Assembly (NCBI GenBank): GCA_001914695.1
Contig: MNCZ01000086.1
Location: forward strand, 1-64,000
Length of the DNA: 64,000 nt
Direction of reading: 5' to 3'
From: Gammaproteobacteria bacterium 13_2_20CM_66_19
GTDB taxonomy: Bacteria > Pseudomonadota > Gammaproteobacteria > Steroidobacterales > Steroidobacteraceae
Position 1 is the stretch's first letter, and the number at the start of each line of letters is the position of its first letter. The notes beneath the pieces are model-generated. The model did not search any database. It saw nothing but the letters and a program-made list of their open reading frames with translations, and was not told the origin of the DNA. The position numbers and the translations under genes were made by a program. Shown in pieces: positions 11,857 through 24,203 of this stretch.

Positions 11857-12168
11857 ATGAAGGAGCGCGAGTATTCGGTGGCCGAGGCGCGCGACAACCT
11901 GCCTTCGCTCGTGCACGAGGCCGAGCGGGGCCGCCCGGTCCGTATCACCCGGCGCGGCAAGCGCGCGGCGGTGCTCATCTCCGAGGCTGAATTTCGCCGC
12001 TCGCATCGCGCGAGCGGGCGGGGCCTCGGCGATGCCATCCTCGCCTGGCGCTCGCGCTACGGTGGCGTGGAGTTGAGCGATCAGGAGGTCGGCGGCTGGC
12101 GGGCGCGCGGCAATGCGGGCATTCCGGACCTCTCCGACCGCGCCCCGCGTGATCGCCCTCGTTCATGA
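11857..12168 (+). CDS. Phd/YefM-family antitoxin
   Basis: MKEREYSVAEARDNLPSLVHEAERGRPVRITRRGKRAAVLISEAEF; GGAGA-like RBS; 4-bp ATGA overlap with the PIN-domain ORF. Confidence 0.88.
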   Translation: MKEREYSVAEARDNLPSLVHEAERGRPVRITRRGKRAAVLISEAEFRRSHRASGRGLGDAILAWRSRYGGVELSDQEVGGWRARGNAGIPDLSDRAPRDRPRS

Positions 12169-12578
12169 TCTTCCTCGTTGATACGAACACGTTTTGCGAG
12201 GCCGCGAAGGTCGAGCCGAACCGGCGGGTGCTCTCGCGCCTTGTGGCGCGGCAATTCGACTGGGCCACCAGCGCGACCGCGTGGGAGGAGTTCACCGCGG
12301 GGATCGGAGTTCTTCCTCGATCCGAGCGCCGGAGCAAGCTCCAGGCCTATCGCGACAGTCTTATCGACGGCGGAATCGAGGTGCTGCCGTTCGATCTTGC
12401 CGCCGCCGAGTGGATGGGGACCGAGCGGGCGCGGTTGCGCAAGAAGGGCGTCACGCCGGCGTACCGGGACGCCCAGATCGCAGCGGTCGCCGCGACGCGC
12501 AAGCTCATCGTCGTCACGCGCAATGTCCGTGATTTTCGCGCGTTCAGCGGGGTGCGCGTGCAAAACTGGTTCGGCTGA
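12165..12578 (+). CDS. PIN-domain toxin (VapC-like)
   Basis: [15 protein letters not shown]..., WEEFTAGI, conserved acidic residues, C-terminal [20 protein letters not shown]. Confidence 0.9.
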   Translation: MIFLVDTNTFCEAAKVEPNRRVLSRLVARQFDWATSATAWEEFTAGIGVLPRSERRSKLQAYRDSLIDGGIEVLPFDLAAAEWMGTERARLRKKGVTPAYRDAQIAAVAATRKLIVVTRNVRDFRAFSGVRVQNWFG

Positions 12579-12613
12579 AGCATGGCAAGATCCGCGCCGC
12601 GGCAGGAGAAGCG

Positions 12614-13180
12614 ATGAGTATCAAGTCCGACAACTGGATCCGCCGCATGGCGCGCGAGCAGCGCATGATCGAGCCCTTCGAGGCGGGGCAGGTGCGCGAG
12701 GTGAACGGTCACCGGATCGTCTCCTACGGTACTTCCAGCTACGGTTACGACGTGCGCTGCGCGGACGAGTTCAAGATCTTCACCAACATCAACTCGACGA
12801 TCGTCGATCCGAAGAATTTCGACGCGAAGAGCTTCGTCGATTTCCGCGGCGATGTGTGCATCGTTCCGCCTAACTCCTTTGCGCTCGCGCGAACTGTCGA
12901 GTACTTCCGCATCCCGCGCAACGTACTCGTGGTGGCAGTTGGAAAAAGCTCATATGCGCGCTGCGGTATTGTGTGCAATGTAACGCCCTTGGAGCCGGAG
13001 TGGGAAGGCAACGTCACGCTCGAGTTTTCCAACACGACACCGCTGCCCGCCAAGATCTACGCCAACGAAGGCGTCGCGCAGATGTTGTTCTTCGAGTCCG
13101 ACGAGGTGTGCTCGACGTCCTACAAGGACCGCGGTGGCAAGTACCAGGGCCAGCGGGGGGTCACGCTGCCGAAGACCTAG
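12614..13180 (+). CDS. dcd: dCTP deaminase
   Basis: [79 protein letters not shown]. Confidence 0.97.
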   Translation: MSIKSDNWIRRMAREQRMIEPFEAGQVREVNGHRIVSYGTSSYGYDVRCADEFKIFTNINSTIVDPKNFDAKSFVDFRGDVCIVPPNSFALARTVEYFRIPRNVLVVAVGKSSYARCGIVCNVTPLEPEWEGNVTLEFSNTTPLPAKIYANEGVAQMLFFESDEVCSTSYKDRGGKYQGQRGVTLPKT

Positions 13181-13300
13181 GGCGATAAGCCCGCAGCGCG
13201 CCGCGCACGTTTGAGCGCTTCACATGGTGCGATAGGTTGTCGGCTCTGAACGGCCGTGTTCCCAGCGCTGAGGGAGCCGGATATCGAACCTATTTTTGCA

Positions 13301-13428
13301 GATAGTTGCGCCCGCGCGTAAGTGTTGCGCTCTGTGGGGTTGCAGTGCAGGTCTAGGGAAATCAAGGTCTTGTGGTCTCACCCGGGCTGGCAGCGTGACG
13401 CGAATACTTACACGCAGGCGGAACTATC
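13301..13428. repeat. Short element bounded by imperfect 26-bp inverted repeats (MITE-like or IS-end relic)
   Basis: GATAGTTGCGCCCGCGCGTAAGTGTT (13301-13326) vs reverse complement of 13403-13428 GATAGTTCCGCCTGCGTGTAAGTATT: 22 of 26 identical. Confidence 0.55.
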
Positions 13429-13509
13429 GCGCAAAGCAGGTCTCGCGCTGCCCGCGGCGGTCCGCCGCCGCCGGGCGACCCGCATCGCCGAACCGTTGCC
13501 GATTCGGGG

Positions 13510-14191
13510 CTACCGGGACTCGAACCGATAGTCGGCATGGAGCAGCTCTCCCCTCCAGGCCGCCCGCCATTCGTGCGCGTCGTACCAGCCAACCTCGCCG
13601 AAGGTGGGAATACGCATCCCCGCTCGCCGTTCGTAGCGGGCGAAGCGGCCTTCCCACGGCTCCGGCTGGTACGCGTTACCGATCCGCCGGTACCGTGACG
13701 GAGTATAGATGCCCGTTACCTCACCGCTGTCGTTGAAGCGGAACTCGAGCGACACCGTCAGCCCGCGGTCCGTGAGCGTCGCGAGCGCTGCGTGATCGCT
13801 GATGGCGCTCCAGTGCACACCGCAAGCGGGCAGCAGGGCGGTCGGATACCACGCCGCCTCGGCGAGGAATCGATGCAAAGCGGCAGCATTCAATTCCGCT
13901 ACGCCGGTATCGGCGGCGATCGGCAAGACCGACATCAGGCTCACCCGTCCAGAGCCCTCGCCGCCGAGGTATGCATCGAGAATGCGCAGGTGCAGGGCGA
14001 GCGGCGTGCGTACGGTCGCATTCCAGAGAAAGCCGGGCACCGTCGGTGCGACCTGGTGTTGGGCTGTGAAGGCGAGCCACCGCGCGCTGCGCGTGTCTGC
14101 GCTCCCGGCGGGCCCCGAACAGCCAAAGGACTGTCACCGCGCATGCGGCCAGCGCAACGACGAGCAAGGCGATCATCGGCCGCGCTGTCAC
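13510..14191 (-). pseudogene. DUF6544-like protein gene, apparently frameshifted/shortened
   Basis: N-terminal TM segment MTARPMIALLVVALAACAVTVLWLFGARRE in one frame; ARWLAFTAQHQVAPTVPGFLWNATVRTPLALHLRILDAYLGGEGSGRVSLMSVLPIA...AEAAWYPTALLPACGVHW in another, with an in-frame TGA upstream and no ATG. Confidence 0.6.
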
Positions 14192-14221
14192 ATGAACCCC
14201 CGCAGCAACCGCGCCGGGGCG

Positions 14222-14989
14222 TCACTCGCGCCTGAGGCTCCGGATCTCCATGGTCCACTGCACGTCATCGCCGCGCTTCTGCTCGACGCGTATCGGGATG
14301 TAGCCGCGCCCGGGCGCGCACCAGTAGCGGTTGACGTGGGGTGAGTTCGCGCGGTGGCTGCGGTAGATGACGGTCGGTACCTCGCCGAACGGAGTTTTGA
14401 GCGTCTCCTTGCCCTCGCGGACGTAGCTGTATTCGCGCACGCTGTTCTTGTCGAGCAGCTCGAAGCGCTCCGGAGTGTGTCCGCGCAGCAGCTCGACCAT
14501 CAGGGCCACCTGCACCGAGGCTTCGTCCTGGACCCCCGGCGTGAGCGGCAGATCGACCGGTGCGTCCTCGTAGACGCCCGTGACGCGGCGCTTCTCCCAG
14601 TCGTACTCGACGTCCACCTTGCGCCTCGTCGAGCCCGTGCCGTCGTCGCCCTTGTAGCTCAGGGGCTCGACGTTCGCGGCCGTTAGCTTCAGCACGCTCA
14701 CGGTTTTGGGGCGCTCCGAGAGCAGCCGGCCGAGGCCGCGCGGCTCGCTCCTCGAGCTGTACGTCCAGGTGTCGCCGGTTCTCTCGAGCTTGAGGCGCGA
14801 CTCCGCCACCGTCATGCCGTGCCAGATCCAGGTGTAGCTCGCCTCGAAGGGCTGGAGCTCGTCGGCGCCCGCGGTTGCGCTCATGAGCAGCGCCGAGAGC
14901 GCGGCGGCCAGCGCCAGTGCGCCGCGCGGTGCGCGGCGCGCGCGGTCGCACGTCTTGGGGCGGCTCTCGTCAACTGCGCGGTGTGGCAC
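14222..14989 (-). CDS. DUF3108 domain-containing exported protein
   Basis: Signal-like N-terminus, FEASYTWIWHGMTVAESRLKLERTGDTWTYSSRSEPRGLGRLLSER; adjacent to purN as is common in gammaproteobacteria. Confidence 0.85.
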   Translation of the reverse strand: MPHRAVDESRPKTCDRARRAPRGALALAAALSALLMSATAGADELQPFEASYTWIWHGMTVAESRLKLERTGDTWTYSSRSEPRGLGRLLSERPKTVSVLKLTAANVEPLSYKGDDGTGSTRRKVDVEYDWEKRRVTGVYEDAPVDLPLTPGVQDEASVQVALMVELLRGHTPERFELLDKNSVREYSYVREGKETLKTPFGEVPTVIYRSHRANSPHVNRYWCAPGRGYIPIRVEQKRGDDVQWTMEIRSLRRE

Positions 14990-15641
14990 GGAAGTCCTCC
15001 ACGATCGGCGTGTCCAGGCGCCGCCCGTCGAGCCAGGCGGCGCCGTCGCGCCACACGAGGCGCCGCTCCGCGAACCACCCGAGCACGCGCGGATAGATGA
15101 TGTGCTCGGTGGCCTGAACGCGCGCTGACAGCGTCGCTTCGGTGTCGCCGGGCATCACCGCCACCCGGGACTGCAGCACGACGGGCCCCGCATCGAGCTC
15201 AGCGGTGACGAAGTGCACGCTGGCGCCGTGCACGGTGTCGTGCGCCTCGAGCACGCGCCGGTGAGTGTGCAGGCCCCGGTATCCGGGCAGGAGCGAGGGG
15301 TGAATGTTGAACATTCTGCCGACATAACGCGCGACGAACGGCCCCGACAGAATGCGCATGAAGCCTGCCAGCGCGATCACGTCGCACCCGTGCGCCTCGA
15401 GAACCGCCGCGAGCGATACCTCGAGCGCCGCGCCGCCGGCGCTCTCCGCGGACTTCAGCACGGCGGTCTCCAGCCCCAGCTCGCGCGCGCCCGCGAGGCC
15501 CGGCGCGTCGGCCCGGTCGGAGATCACCACGGCGACCCGCGCGGCGATGTGGCCCGCGAGGCACTCGCGCGCGATCGCCATCAGGTTCGAGCCGCGGCCG
15601 GAGATGAGAATCGCTGCCTCGAGCGGCGCGCGCGTGCTCAT
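14970..15641 (-). CDS. purN: Phosphoribosylglycinamide formyltransferase
   Basis: [66 protein letters not shown]. Confidence 0.97.
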   Translation of the reverse strand: MSTRAPLEAAILISGRGSNLMAIARECLAGHIAARVAVVISDRADAPGLAGARELGLETAVLKSAESAGGAALEVSLAAVLEAHGCDVIALAGFMRILSGPFVARYVGRMFNIHPSLLPGYRGLHTHRRVLEAHDTVHGASVHFVTAELDAGPVVLQSRVAVMPGDTEATLSARVQATEHIIYPRVLGWFAERRLVWRDGAAWLDGRRLDTPIVEDFRATPRS

Positions 15642-16669
15642 GCGTGGATAACGACGCCCCGCGCGCCGGCGCGCACCTCGCCGACGATCGTCGCGGTCTC
15701 GGCCCGTGCAGCGAGAAACTTCACCGCCGCCGCCGCATGCTCGGGCGGCACGATGACCACCATGCCGAGCCCACAGTTGAAGGTACGGTACATCTCGGCG
15801 GACTCGATGCTTCCCGCCTTCTGCAGCCAGTCGAACACCGGGTCGCGCTGCCAGTTGCGCCGCTCGAGCACGGCCTCCAGGCCTTCCGGCAGCACCCGCG
15901 GGATGTTGTCGGTCAGGCCCCCGCCGGTGATGTGCGCGAGCGCGTGCACCGGCATGGCACGTACGAGCGCGAGCAGAGCCTTCACGTAGATCCGCGTCGG
16001 CGCGAGCAGCCGGTCGAAGAGCTTGCTTCCGGCGAGCGTAGTCGTGGGCGTGGCGCCCGCGGCCGCCACGAGCTTGCGGATGAGAGAATAGCCGTTGGAA
16101 TGAGGCCCGGAGGAGGCGAGCCCGATGATCGCATCGCCGGCGCGCGTGCGCGTACCGTCGATGATCGCATCCTTCTCGACCACGCCGACGCAGAATCCGG
16201 CGAGATCGTAGTCATCGCCCGAGTACATGCCGGGCATCTCCGCCGTCTCGCCGCCCACGAGCGCCGCACCCGCCTGCACGCAGCCCTCGACGATTCCGCG
16301 CACCACCGCCTCGGCGACCGGCACGCGCAGCTTCCCGGTGGCGTAGTAGTCGAGGAAGAACAGCGGCTCGGCTCCCTGCACCACGACGTCGTTCGCGCAC
16401 ATCGCCACCAGGTCGATCCCGATGGTGTCGTGCCGGCCGCTTTCGATGGCGAGACGCAGCTTCGTGCCTACGCCGTCGGTGCTCGAGACCAGCACCGGCT
16501 GGCGGTAGCCGGACGGCAGCTCGACCAGGGCACCGAAGCCGCCGATGCCGGCGAGCACTTCGCGGCGCTGCGCACGCTGCACCAGCGGTTTGATTCGCTC
16601 GACCAGCTCATCGCCGGCGTCGATGTCGACGCCGGCATCGCGATAGGTGAGACGCGGGCCTTCTGTCAT
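15638..16669 (-). CDS. purM: Phosphoribosylformylglycinamidine cyclo-ligase
   Basis: [68 protein letters not shown] at 16667-16669. Confidence 0.97.
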   Translation of the reverse strand: MTEGPRLTYRDAGVDIDAGDELVERIKPLVQRAQRREVLAGIGGFGALVELPSGYRQPVLVSSTDGVGTKLRLAIESGRHDTIGIDLVAMCANDVVVQGAEPLFFLDYYATGKLRVPVAEAVVRGIVEGCVQAGAALVGGETAEMPGMYSGDDYDLAGFCVGVVEKDAIIDGTRTRAGDAIIGLASSGPHSNGYSLIRKLVAAAGATPTTTLAGSKLFDRLLAPTRIYVKALLALVRAMPVHALAHITGGGLTDNIPRVLPEGLEAVLERRNWQRDPVFDWLQKAGSIESAEMYRTFNCGLGMVVIVPPEHAAAAVKFLAARAETATIVGEVRAGARGVVIHA

Positions 16670-16764
16670 GAGTCTTGAAGCGTTCGCGGCGGGCCGCCGT
16701 CTGTCACGGGCGCGTATGGTATTGTACCTGCCGCTTCGCGCTGTTGCGCGGATCGATCCAGACA

Positions 16765-17748
16765 ATGTCGCAATCGGGCCCAGCTTCAACCACCGCGAAG
16801 CACCGCGCGCGCGCGTTTCTCGTGAGCCTGTGCGCGCTCGCCGGCGCGCTGCCGTTGCCGTGTCTCGCGGGAAGGGTGGTGCGGGTTTACGAAGTCGCCG
16901 TCGAAGGCCAGTCCGCCGCCGCGGTGCAGGACGCCATGCGGCAGGCGCTGGTGCGCGCAACCGGCCGGCGCGAATCCGCCAACGACCCGGCGCTCGCGAG
17001 CGTGGTGGCCGAGGCGTCGCGCTACGTCAAGGGCTATGCGGTCGGGCCGCGCGGGGAATCGCAGGTGGTGTTCGACGGCGCTGCCGTCGATCAGGCGATC
17101 ACTGCGGCGGGGCGCGGCATCTGGGACCGCGAGCGGCCGTTCACGCTCGTGGTGCTCATCCCGCCGCGCCCGCGTGCCGCCGAGGATGCCGCGCGCGCCG
17201 AGCTCGAGCGCGTCGCGGCCGAGCGCGGTCTGCCGATCAGCCTGCTGCCGCTCGCGGTCGTCGGTACGGACGGTAACCTGCTCGCGCCGCCGGCGATACT
17301 CGAGTCCGCGCAACGCTACGGTGGCGATCAGGTCCTCATCGGTCGCGGCGATCCCAACGCTCCCGACACCGACCTCCAGTGGACGCTGTACACGCGCTCG
17401 GCGAGCGAGGGTTGGAATGGCCCGCTCGCCGCGGGTATCGATCACACGGTCGACCTGCTCTCGCCGCAGCAGGGCGGCTCGCTCGCGCAGGCGGAAGCGA
17501 CCACGAGGGTGCGAATCGAGGGGGTGGCGGGACTCGCCGACTACGCCGCCGTGCAGCGGCTGCTCGAGAGCGTTCCGGGCGTGCGCCGTGCCAACATCGC
17601 GGCGGCCGACGCCAACAGCGCCGCCTTCGATGTGACCGTACGCGGCGGCGCCGCCGGGCTCGTGGAGGCGCTGGCGGGCTCGACGCGGCTCACTCGTGTC
17701 AGCGCCGACGGGGCGCCGCCTGCGTACCGCTACCAGCCCCGCGGCTGA
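16765..17748 (+). CDS. DUF2066 domain-containing protein
   Basis: Signal-like N-terminus, [32 protein letters not shown]; located between purM and hda as is common in gammaproteobacteria. Confidence 0.8.
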   Translation: MSQSGPASTTAKHRARAFLVSLCALAGALPLPCLAGRVVRVYEVAVEGQSAAAVQDAMRQALVRATGRRESANDPALASVVAEASRYVKGYAVGPRGESQVVFDGAAVDQAITAAGRGIWDRERPFTLVVLIPPRPRAAEDAARAELERVAAERGLPISLLPLAVVGTDGNLLAPPAILESAQRYGGDQVLIGRGDPNAPDTDLQWTLYTRSASEGWNGPLAAGIDHTVDLLSPQQGGSLAQAEATTRVRIEGVAGLADYAAVQRLLESVPGVRRANIAAADANSAAFDVTVRGGAAGLVEALAGSTRLTRVSADGAPPAYRYQPRG

Positions 17749-17783
17749 AGATCGCGCGCGCCCTCCCGACACCGAAGCCGATC

Positions 17784-18335
17784 GTGCGTCACCTGCCGAA
17801 CCTGATCTGTCTGATCCGCCTGGCGCTGATCTGGCCGATCGTCGTCACGCTGCACGCCGGCCGCCACGTGCCCGCGCTCGTATTGTTCATGGCGGCGGCC
17901 GTATCGGACGGACTCGACGGCTATCTGGCCAAGCGCTTCAACTGGACATCCGAGCTCGGCAAGATCCTCGATCCGGCGGCCGACAAGCTGCTGCTGGTCA
18001 CGGTGTTCGTCGAGTGCGCGTGGCTCGGCCTCACTCCCTGGTGGCTGACGGCGGCCGTCGTCGCGCGGGATGTGCTGATCGGGCTCGGCGCGTTGACCTT
18101 TCGGCTCTGGTTCGGGCCGCTGCGCGGTCGGCCGACGCCGATCAGCAAGCTGAACACCGGTGCGCAGCTCGCTTACGTGATGCTGGTGCTGCTCAACGCC
18201 GCCACCGGGATGCCGCCACGCGAGCTGCTCGATGCCGGCGCGCTGCTCACGTTCGCGACCACTGCGGTGTCCGGGGTGCACTACGTGCTCACCTTCACGC
18301 GCCGCGCCTGGGTGCAGGCCGTGCGCCCCTCGTAG
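17784..18335 (+). CDS. CDP-alcohol phosphatidyltransferase family protein
   Basis: Motif DGLDGYLAKRFNWTSELGKILDPAADKLLLV; GTG start proposed. Confidence 0.88.
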   Translation: MRHLPNLICLIRLALIWPIVVTLHAGRHVPALVLFMAAAVSDGLDGYLAKRFNWTSELGKILDPAADKLLLVTVFVECAWLGLTPWWLTAAVVARDVLIGLGALTFRLWFGPLRGRPTPISKLNTGAQLAYVMLVLLNAATGMPPRELLDAGALLTFATTAVSGVHYVLTFTRRAWVQAVRPS

Positions 18336-18347
18336 ACACTCGCGCCG

Positions 18348-19977
<1,630 letters not shown>

Positions 19978-19981
19978 ATCG

Positions 19982-21772
19982 ATGCGGGTTCTGAACAGAG
20001 CGTCCGCGCTTGCGCTGCTCGCGGCGCCCGCGCTCCTCACCGCGGCCATGGTGCCGGCGGAGCCCCCCGAGGTCCCGGCACCGGCGCCTGCAGCGCAGCC
20101 CGCGCCGCCTCCCAGGGTTCTCTGGTTCCACCGGCACCCGCGCCGTGCGGAAGCGCCCTGGGTCGCGGCCGCCAACCCGCTCGCCGTCGATGCCGGGCTC
20201 GAGATCCTCGCCCGGGGAGGCAAGGCGGTCGACGCCGCGGTAGCGGTGCAGGCGATGCTCGGGCTCGTCGAGCCGCAGAGCTCCGGCATCGGCGGCGGCG
20301 CCTTCCTCCTCTACTACGATGCCGGGAGCCGCAAGCTGAGCGCGCTCGAGGGTCGCGAGCGCGCGCCCGCGGGCGCGCAGCCCGACATGTTCCTCGACGA
20401 GCACGGCAAGCCCTTGCCGTTCGTCGAGGCGGTGCGCAGCGGGCGCTCCACCGGCGTGCCCGGCGCGATCGCGATGCTGTACGCGGCGCACTCGAAGCTC
20501 GGCAAGCTGCGGTGGAAGGAGCTGTTCCAGCCGGCAATTCGCGCCGCGACGGCGGGCTTCAAGGTTCCCGCGCGCCTGGCGTCGTTTCTCGGCGAGGGAT
20601 CGCCGTTTCCGCCGACCAACGAAGTGCGCATGATGTTCGCGCGACCCGACGGCGAGACCGTCCAGGAAGGCGACCTGTTTCGCAATCCGAAGTACGCCCA
20701 CACACTCGAGCGGATTGCGCGCCAGGGTCCGCGCGCGCTCTACGAAGGCGAGATCGCCCGCGAGATCGTGGCCACCACGCATTTGCCGGCGCTGCCAGGC
20801 ACGATGACGCTCAAGGATCTCGCCAGCTATCGCGCGAGCTGGACCGAGCCGGTGTGCCGGCCGTACCGCGGCTACCCGGTGTGCGTGCCGCCGCCGCCCT
20901 CGAGCGGCGTGTCGCTTCTGCAGATGCTCTCCATACTCGACCGCACCGATATCGGCGGGCGCCGCCCGAGCGATCCTCAGGCCTGGTTCCTGTTCGCGCA
21001 GGCGAGCCGTCTCATGTACGCCGACCGTGACCGCTACGTCGCGGATCCGCGCTTCGTGCCCGTGCCGGTCGATCGCATGCTCGACCCCGCCTACGTGCGG
21101 CTGCGTGCCCAGCTGATCGGCCAGCACGCGGGCGCCGCGCCGCTCCCCGGCGACCTCGCCACGCCGCGCGGACGGGACGCGACCGCCGAGTCCGCGGGAA
21201 CCAGCCACTTCGTGATCGTGGATGCGGAGGGCAATGTCGTATCCATGACCACCACCATCGAATCGATCTTCGGCTCCGGGCGCACGGTCGAGGGCTTCGT
21301 GCTCAACAATCAGCTCACCGACTTCTCGTTCGTGCCGGCCGAGGGCGGCCGCCCGGTCGCCAACGCGGTGCGCGGCGGCAAGCGGCCGCGCTCCTCGATG
21401 GCTCCGGTCATCGTTCTCGATCACGCCGGCAACTTCGTGGCCGCGCTCGGCTCGCCCGGGGGGTCCGCGATTCTCGAATACAACGCCAAGGCGCTGGTCG
21501 GGCTGTTCGCCTGGAGGCTGTCGCTCAAGGAGGCGATCGAGCTGCCGAACCTGATCGCGCGCGGCGACGCCTACAGCGGCGAGACCGCCAAATTCTCCCC
21601 CGCGCTGCTCGCCGGGCTCCGCGACCGCGGCATCGAGCTCAAGCCCGGGCATGCCGAGAACTCGGGGCTCCATGGGGTACTGCGCCGCGCCGACGGGACT
21701 TACGAGGGCGCGGCCGACTCGCGCCGCGAGGGCGTGGCGCGCTCGCTGGCGCCACGCGTGCAGCGGCCTTAA
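19982..21772 (+). CDS. ggt: Gamma-glutamyltransferase
   Basis: AANPLAVDAGLEILARGGKAVDAAVAVQAMLGLVEPQSSGIGGGAFLLYYD, nucleophile Thr in ESAGTSHFVIVDAEGNVVSMTTTI, FVAALGSPGGSAI. Confidence 0.95.
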   Translation: MRVLNRASALALLAAPALLTAAMVPAEPPEVPAPAPAAQPAPPPRVLWFHRHPRRAEAPWVAAANPLAVDAGLEILARGGKAVDAAVAVQAMLGLVEPQSSGIGGGAFLLYYDAGSRKLSALEGRERAPAGAQPDMFLDEHGKPLPFVEAVRSGRSTGVPGAIAMLYAAHSKLGKLRWKELFQPAIRAATAGFKVPARLASFLGEGSPFPPTNEVRMMFARPDGETVQEGDLFRNPKYAHTLERIARQGPRALYEGEIAREIVATTHLPALPGTMTLKDLASYRASWTEPVCRPYRGYPVCVPPPPSSGVSLLQMLSILDRTDIGGRRPSDPQAWFLFAQASRLMYADRDRYVADPRFVPVPVDRMLDPAYVRLRAQLIGQHAGAAPLPGDLATPRGRDATAESAGTSHFVIVDAEGNVVSMTTTIESIFGSGRTVEGFVLNNQLTDFSFVPAEGGRPVANAVRGGKRPRSSMAPVIVLDHAGNFVAALGSPGGSAILEYNAKALVGLFAWRLSLKEAIELPNLIARGDAYSGETAKFSPALLAGLRDRGIELKPGHAENSGLHGVLRRADGTYEGAADSRREGVARSLAPRVQRP

Positions 21773-22407
21773 CGGCTCTTGGGCGGAAAGCCGAGGTCGT
21801 CCGCCCCGCTCCAGCGCGTCCAGTCGCCGATCACCCGATCGGGATAGTCGCGCCGGCCGGGGCTGCCGTTGTAGCGCGCCAGCGCCTTGCGCACGTCGTT
21901 GCGCTCGTGATCGAGATAGAAGCGCAGGATGGCGCAGCCCATGCGGATGTTGGGGGCGACGTGGATCAGGTCGTGGCGGCGCATGCCGAGCCGCTCGGGC
22001 CAGAACGGCATCACCTGCATGAGACCCACGGCGCCGCTGGGCGAGACCGCCCAGCGGTCGAAGCGGCTCTCGACGTCGATGAGCGCCATCACGAGGCCCG
22101 GCGGCAGACGCGCCTCACCGGCCCGGTGCGTCTCGCAGTAGACCTCCCTGAGGATGTCGAGCCGCTCGTTCTTTTCCTTCACGATGCGCCGCAGCCGCGG
22201 CTCCATCAGCGTGTACCACACCGCCGAGTCGTAATGATCGGTGAAGCACTCCGCCTCACCGATGGCCTTCGCGATCACCTCCCGCAGCTCTCGATCGAGC
22301 TGTTGATCCGCGTGCGCCGGATGCGGGAGGGCCGCGGCGAGGGCGGCAAGCGCGATCGCGGGCAGCGCTCGGCGGCGCGCCGCGCTCGAGGCGCGCTCAG
22401 CTCGCAA
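21769..22407 (-). CDS. SLT-type lytic transglycosylase
   Basis: [32 protein letters not shown]...[37 protein letters not shown] start proposed, overlapping proS stop. Confidence 0.88.
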   Translation of the reverse strand: MRAERASSAARRRALPAIALAALAAALPHPAHADQQLDRELREVIAKAIGEAECFTDHYDSAVWYTLMEPRLRRIVKEKNERLDILREVYCETHRAGEARLPPGLVMALIDVESRFDRWAVSPSGAVGLMQVMPFWPERLGMRRHDLIHVAPNIRMGCAILRFYLDHERNDVRKALARYNGSPGRRDYPDRVIGDWTRWSGADDLGFPPKSR

Positions 22408-24106
22408 GGCGCGCGCGCAGGAAGGAGAGCGTCTCGGGCTCCGGGAACTCGGTGCTGGCGCTGTCGCGCCGGTGGCGATATTCGAGCTTGCCCGCCTCGA
22501 GGCCCCGATCGGCCACCACCAGCCGGTGTGGGATGCCGAGCAGCTCCGCGTCGGCGAACTTGACGCCCGGGCGCGCGTCGCGGTCGTCGTACAGCACTTC
22601 GATCCCGGCGGCGGCGAGCTCGGCATACAGGCGGTCGCTGACCTCGCGAACCCGCGCGGATTTTTGCAGGTTCAGCGGCACCAGCACCACCTGGAAGGGC
22701 GCGATCGGAGCCGGCCAGATGATGCCGCGCTCATCGTGGCTCTGCTCGATGGCGGCGGCCACGACGCGCGTCACGCCGATCCCGTAGCAACCCATGTAGA
22801 GCGCGGTCTCGCGGCCTGCCTCATCGAGCACCACGGCCTTCATGGGCTCGCTGTACTTGCGGCCGAGCTGGAAGATGTGACCCACCTCGATGCCGCGCGC
22901 GATCTTCAGCCTCCCTTTGCCGGAGGGGCTGGGATCACCCTCGACCACGTTGCGCAGATCCGCGGCGACGGCCCCCTTCACGTCCCGCTCCCAGTTCACG
23001 CCCGTGAAGTGCATATCCTTCTCGTTGGCGCCGCACACGAAATCGGCGAGCGCCAGTGCGCTGTGATCCGCATACACGCGGCACTCGAGCCCGACCACGC
23101 CGACGTAGCCGGGCTCGGCGCCGGTCGCGCGCAGCACCCGCTCGGCGCTCGCCATGCGCAGCGGGCTCGCCACCCCGGCGAGCTTCTGCGCCTTGAAGGC
23201 GTTCAGCTCGTGATCTCCGCGCACCACCAGCGCCACCGCCTGCTCGCCGCTTCCCTCGACGATGAGCGTCTTGACGCAGCGCGCGGCGTCCACTTTGAGA
23301 AAGCGCGCCAGGTCCTCGATGGTGCGCGCGCCGGGAGTCGGCACCTTGCGCAGCGGCTGCTGCGGGGCGGGGCGCGGGCCCTGCGGCGCCAGCGCGACCG
23401 CGACCTCGAGGTTCGCCGCGTAGTCGTCGCCGTCGGAGAAGGCGATCACGTCCTCGCCCGATGCGGCGAGCACGTGGAATTCCTGCGACACGTCCCCGCC
23501 GATCGCGCCGGAGTCCGCGCGCACCGCGCGGAATGTGAGCCCGGTGCGCGTGAAGATGCGGGTGTAGGCCTCGTACATGGCGCGGTAGCCGGCCCGCAGC
23601 GACTCCTCGTCGAGATGAAAGGAGTACGCATCCTTCATGATGAATTCGCGGGCCCGCATGACGCCGAAGCGCGGGCGCACCTCGTCCCGGAACTTGGTCT
23701 GGATCTGGTAGAAGTTGACCGGCAGCTGCCGGTAGCTCTGCAGCTCGCGTCGCACGATGTCGGTGATCACTTCCTCGTGCGTGGGACCGGCGACGAAATC
23801 GCGCTCGTGCCGGTCCTTGATGCGCAGCAGCTCCGGCCCGTACTCCCTCCAGCGGCCCGACTCCTGCCACAGCTCCGCCGGCTGGATCACCGGCATCACG
23901 AGCTCGAACGCTCCCGCGCGGTTCATTTCCTCGCGGATGATGCACTCCACCTTCTGCAGCACCTTGAGGCCCATCGGCAGCCAGCTGTAGAGACCGGCAG
24001 CGAGGCGGCGGATGAGGCCGGCGCGCAGCATCAGCTGATGACTCACCACCTCCGCCTCGGCGGGAGTCTCCTTCATGGTGTTGAGCGGATACTGGGAGAG
24101 CCTCAT
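22397..24106 (-). CDS. proS: Prolyl-tRNA synthetase
   Basis: [84 protein letters not shown]. Confidence 0.97.
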   Translation of the reverse strand: MRLSQYPLNTMKETPAEAEVVSHQLMLRAGLIRRLAAGLYSWLPMGLKVLQKVECIIREEMNRAGAFELVMPVIQPAELWQESGRWREYGPELLRIKDRHERDFVAGPTHEEVITDIVRRELQSYRQLPVNFYQIQTKFRDEVRPRFGVMRAREFIMKDAYSFHLDEESLRAGYRAMYEAYTRIFTRTGLTFRAVRADSGAIGGDVSQEFHVLAASGEDVIAFSDGDDYAANLEVAVALAPQGPRPAPQQPLRKVPTPGARTIEDLARFLKVDAARCVKTLIVEGSGEQAVALVVRGDHELNAFKAQKLAGVASPLRMASAERVLRATGAEPGYVGVVGLECRVYADHSALALADFVCGANEKDMHFTGVNWERDVKGAVAADLRNVVEGDPSPSGKGRLKIARGIEVGHIFQLGRKYSEPMKAVVLDEAGRETALYMGCYGIGVTRVVAAAIEQSHDERGIIWPAPIAPFQVVLVPLNLQKSARVREVSDRLYAELAAAGIEVLYDDRDARPGVKFADAELLGIPHRLVVADRGLEAGKLEYRHRRDSASTEFPEPETLSFLRARLAS

Positions 24107-24203
24107 CGGCCGTGGACCTGCTCTTGAAATGGCCTTCGCCGGCATCTTATCAGGAGCCCGCTGCCAACTACCTCGGGCCCGGATAACGGATAAGATTGCC
24201 GCC

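Noticed and set aside
13500-13545. tRNA-like T-arm GGTTCGAGTCCCGGTAGCCCC on the minus strand
   Set aside because: Falls at the 3' end of the DUF6544-like frame; the T-stem has mismatches and no acceptor, D or anticodon arm could be traced.
17379-17783. N-terminal extension of the CDP-alcohol phosphatidyltransferase ORF
   Set aside because: Overlaps the DUF2066 gene in another frame; family similarity begins near 17784.
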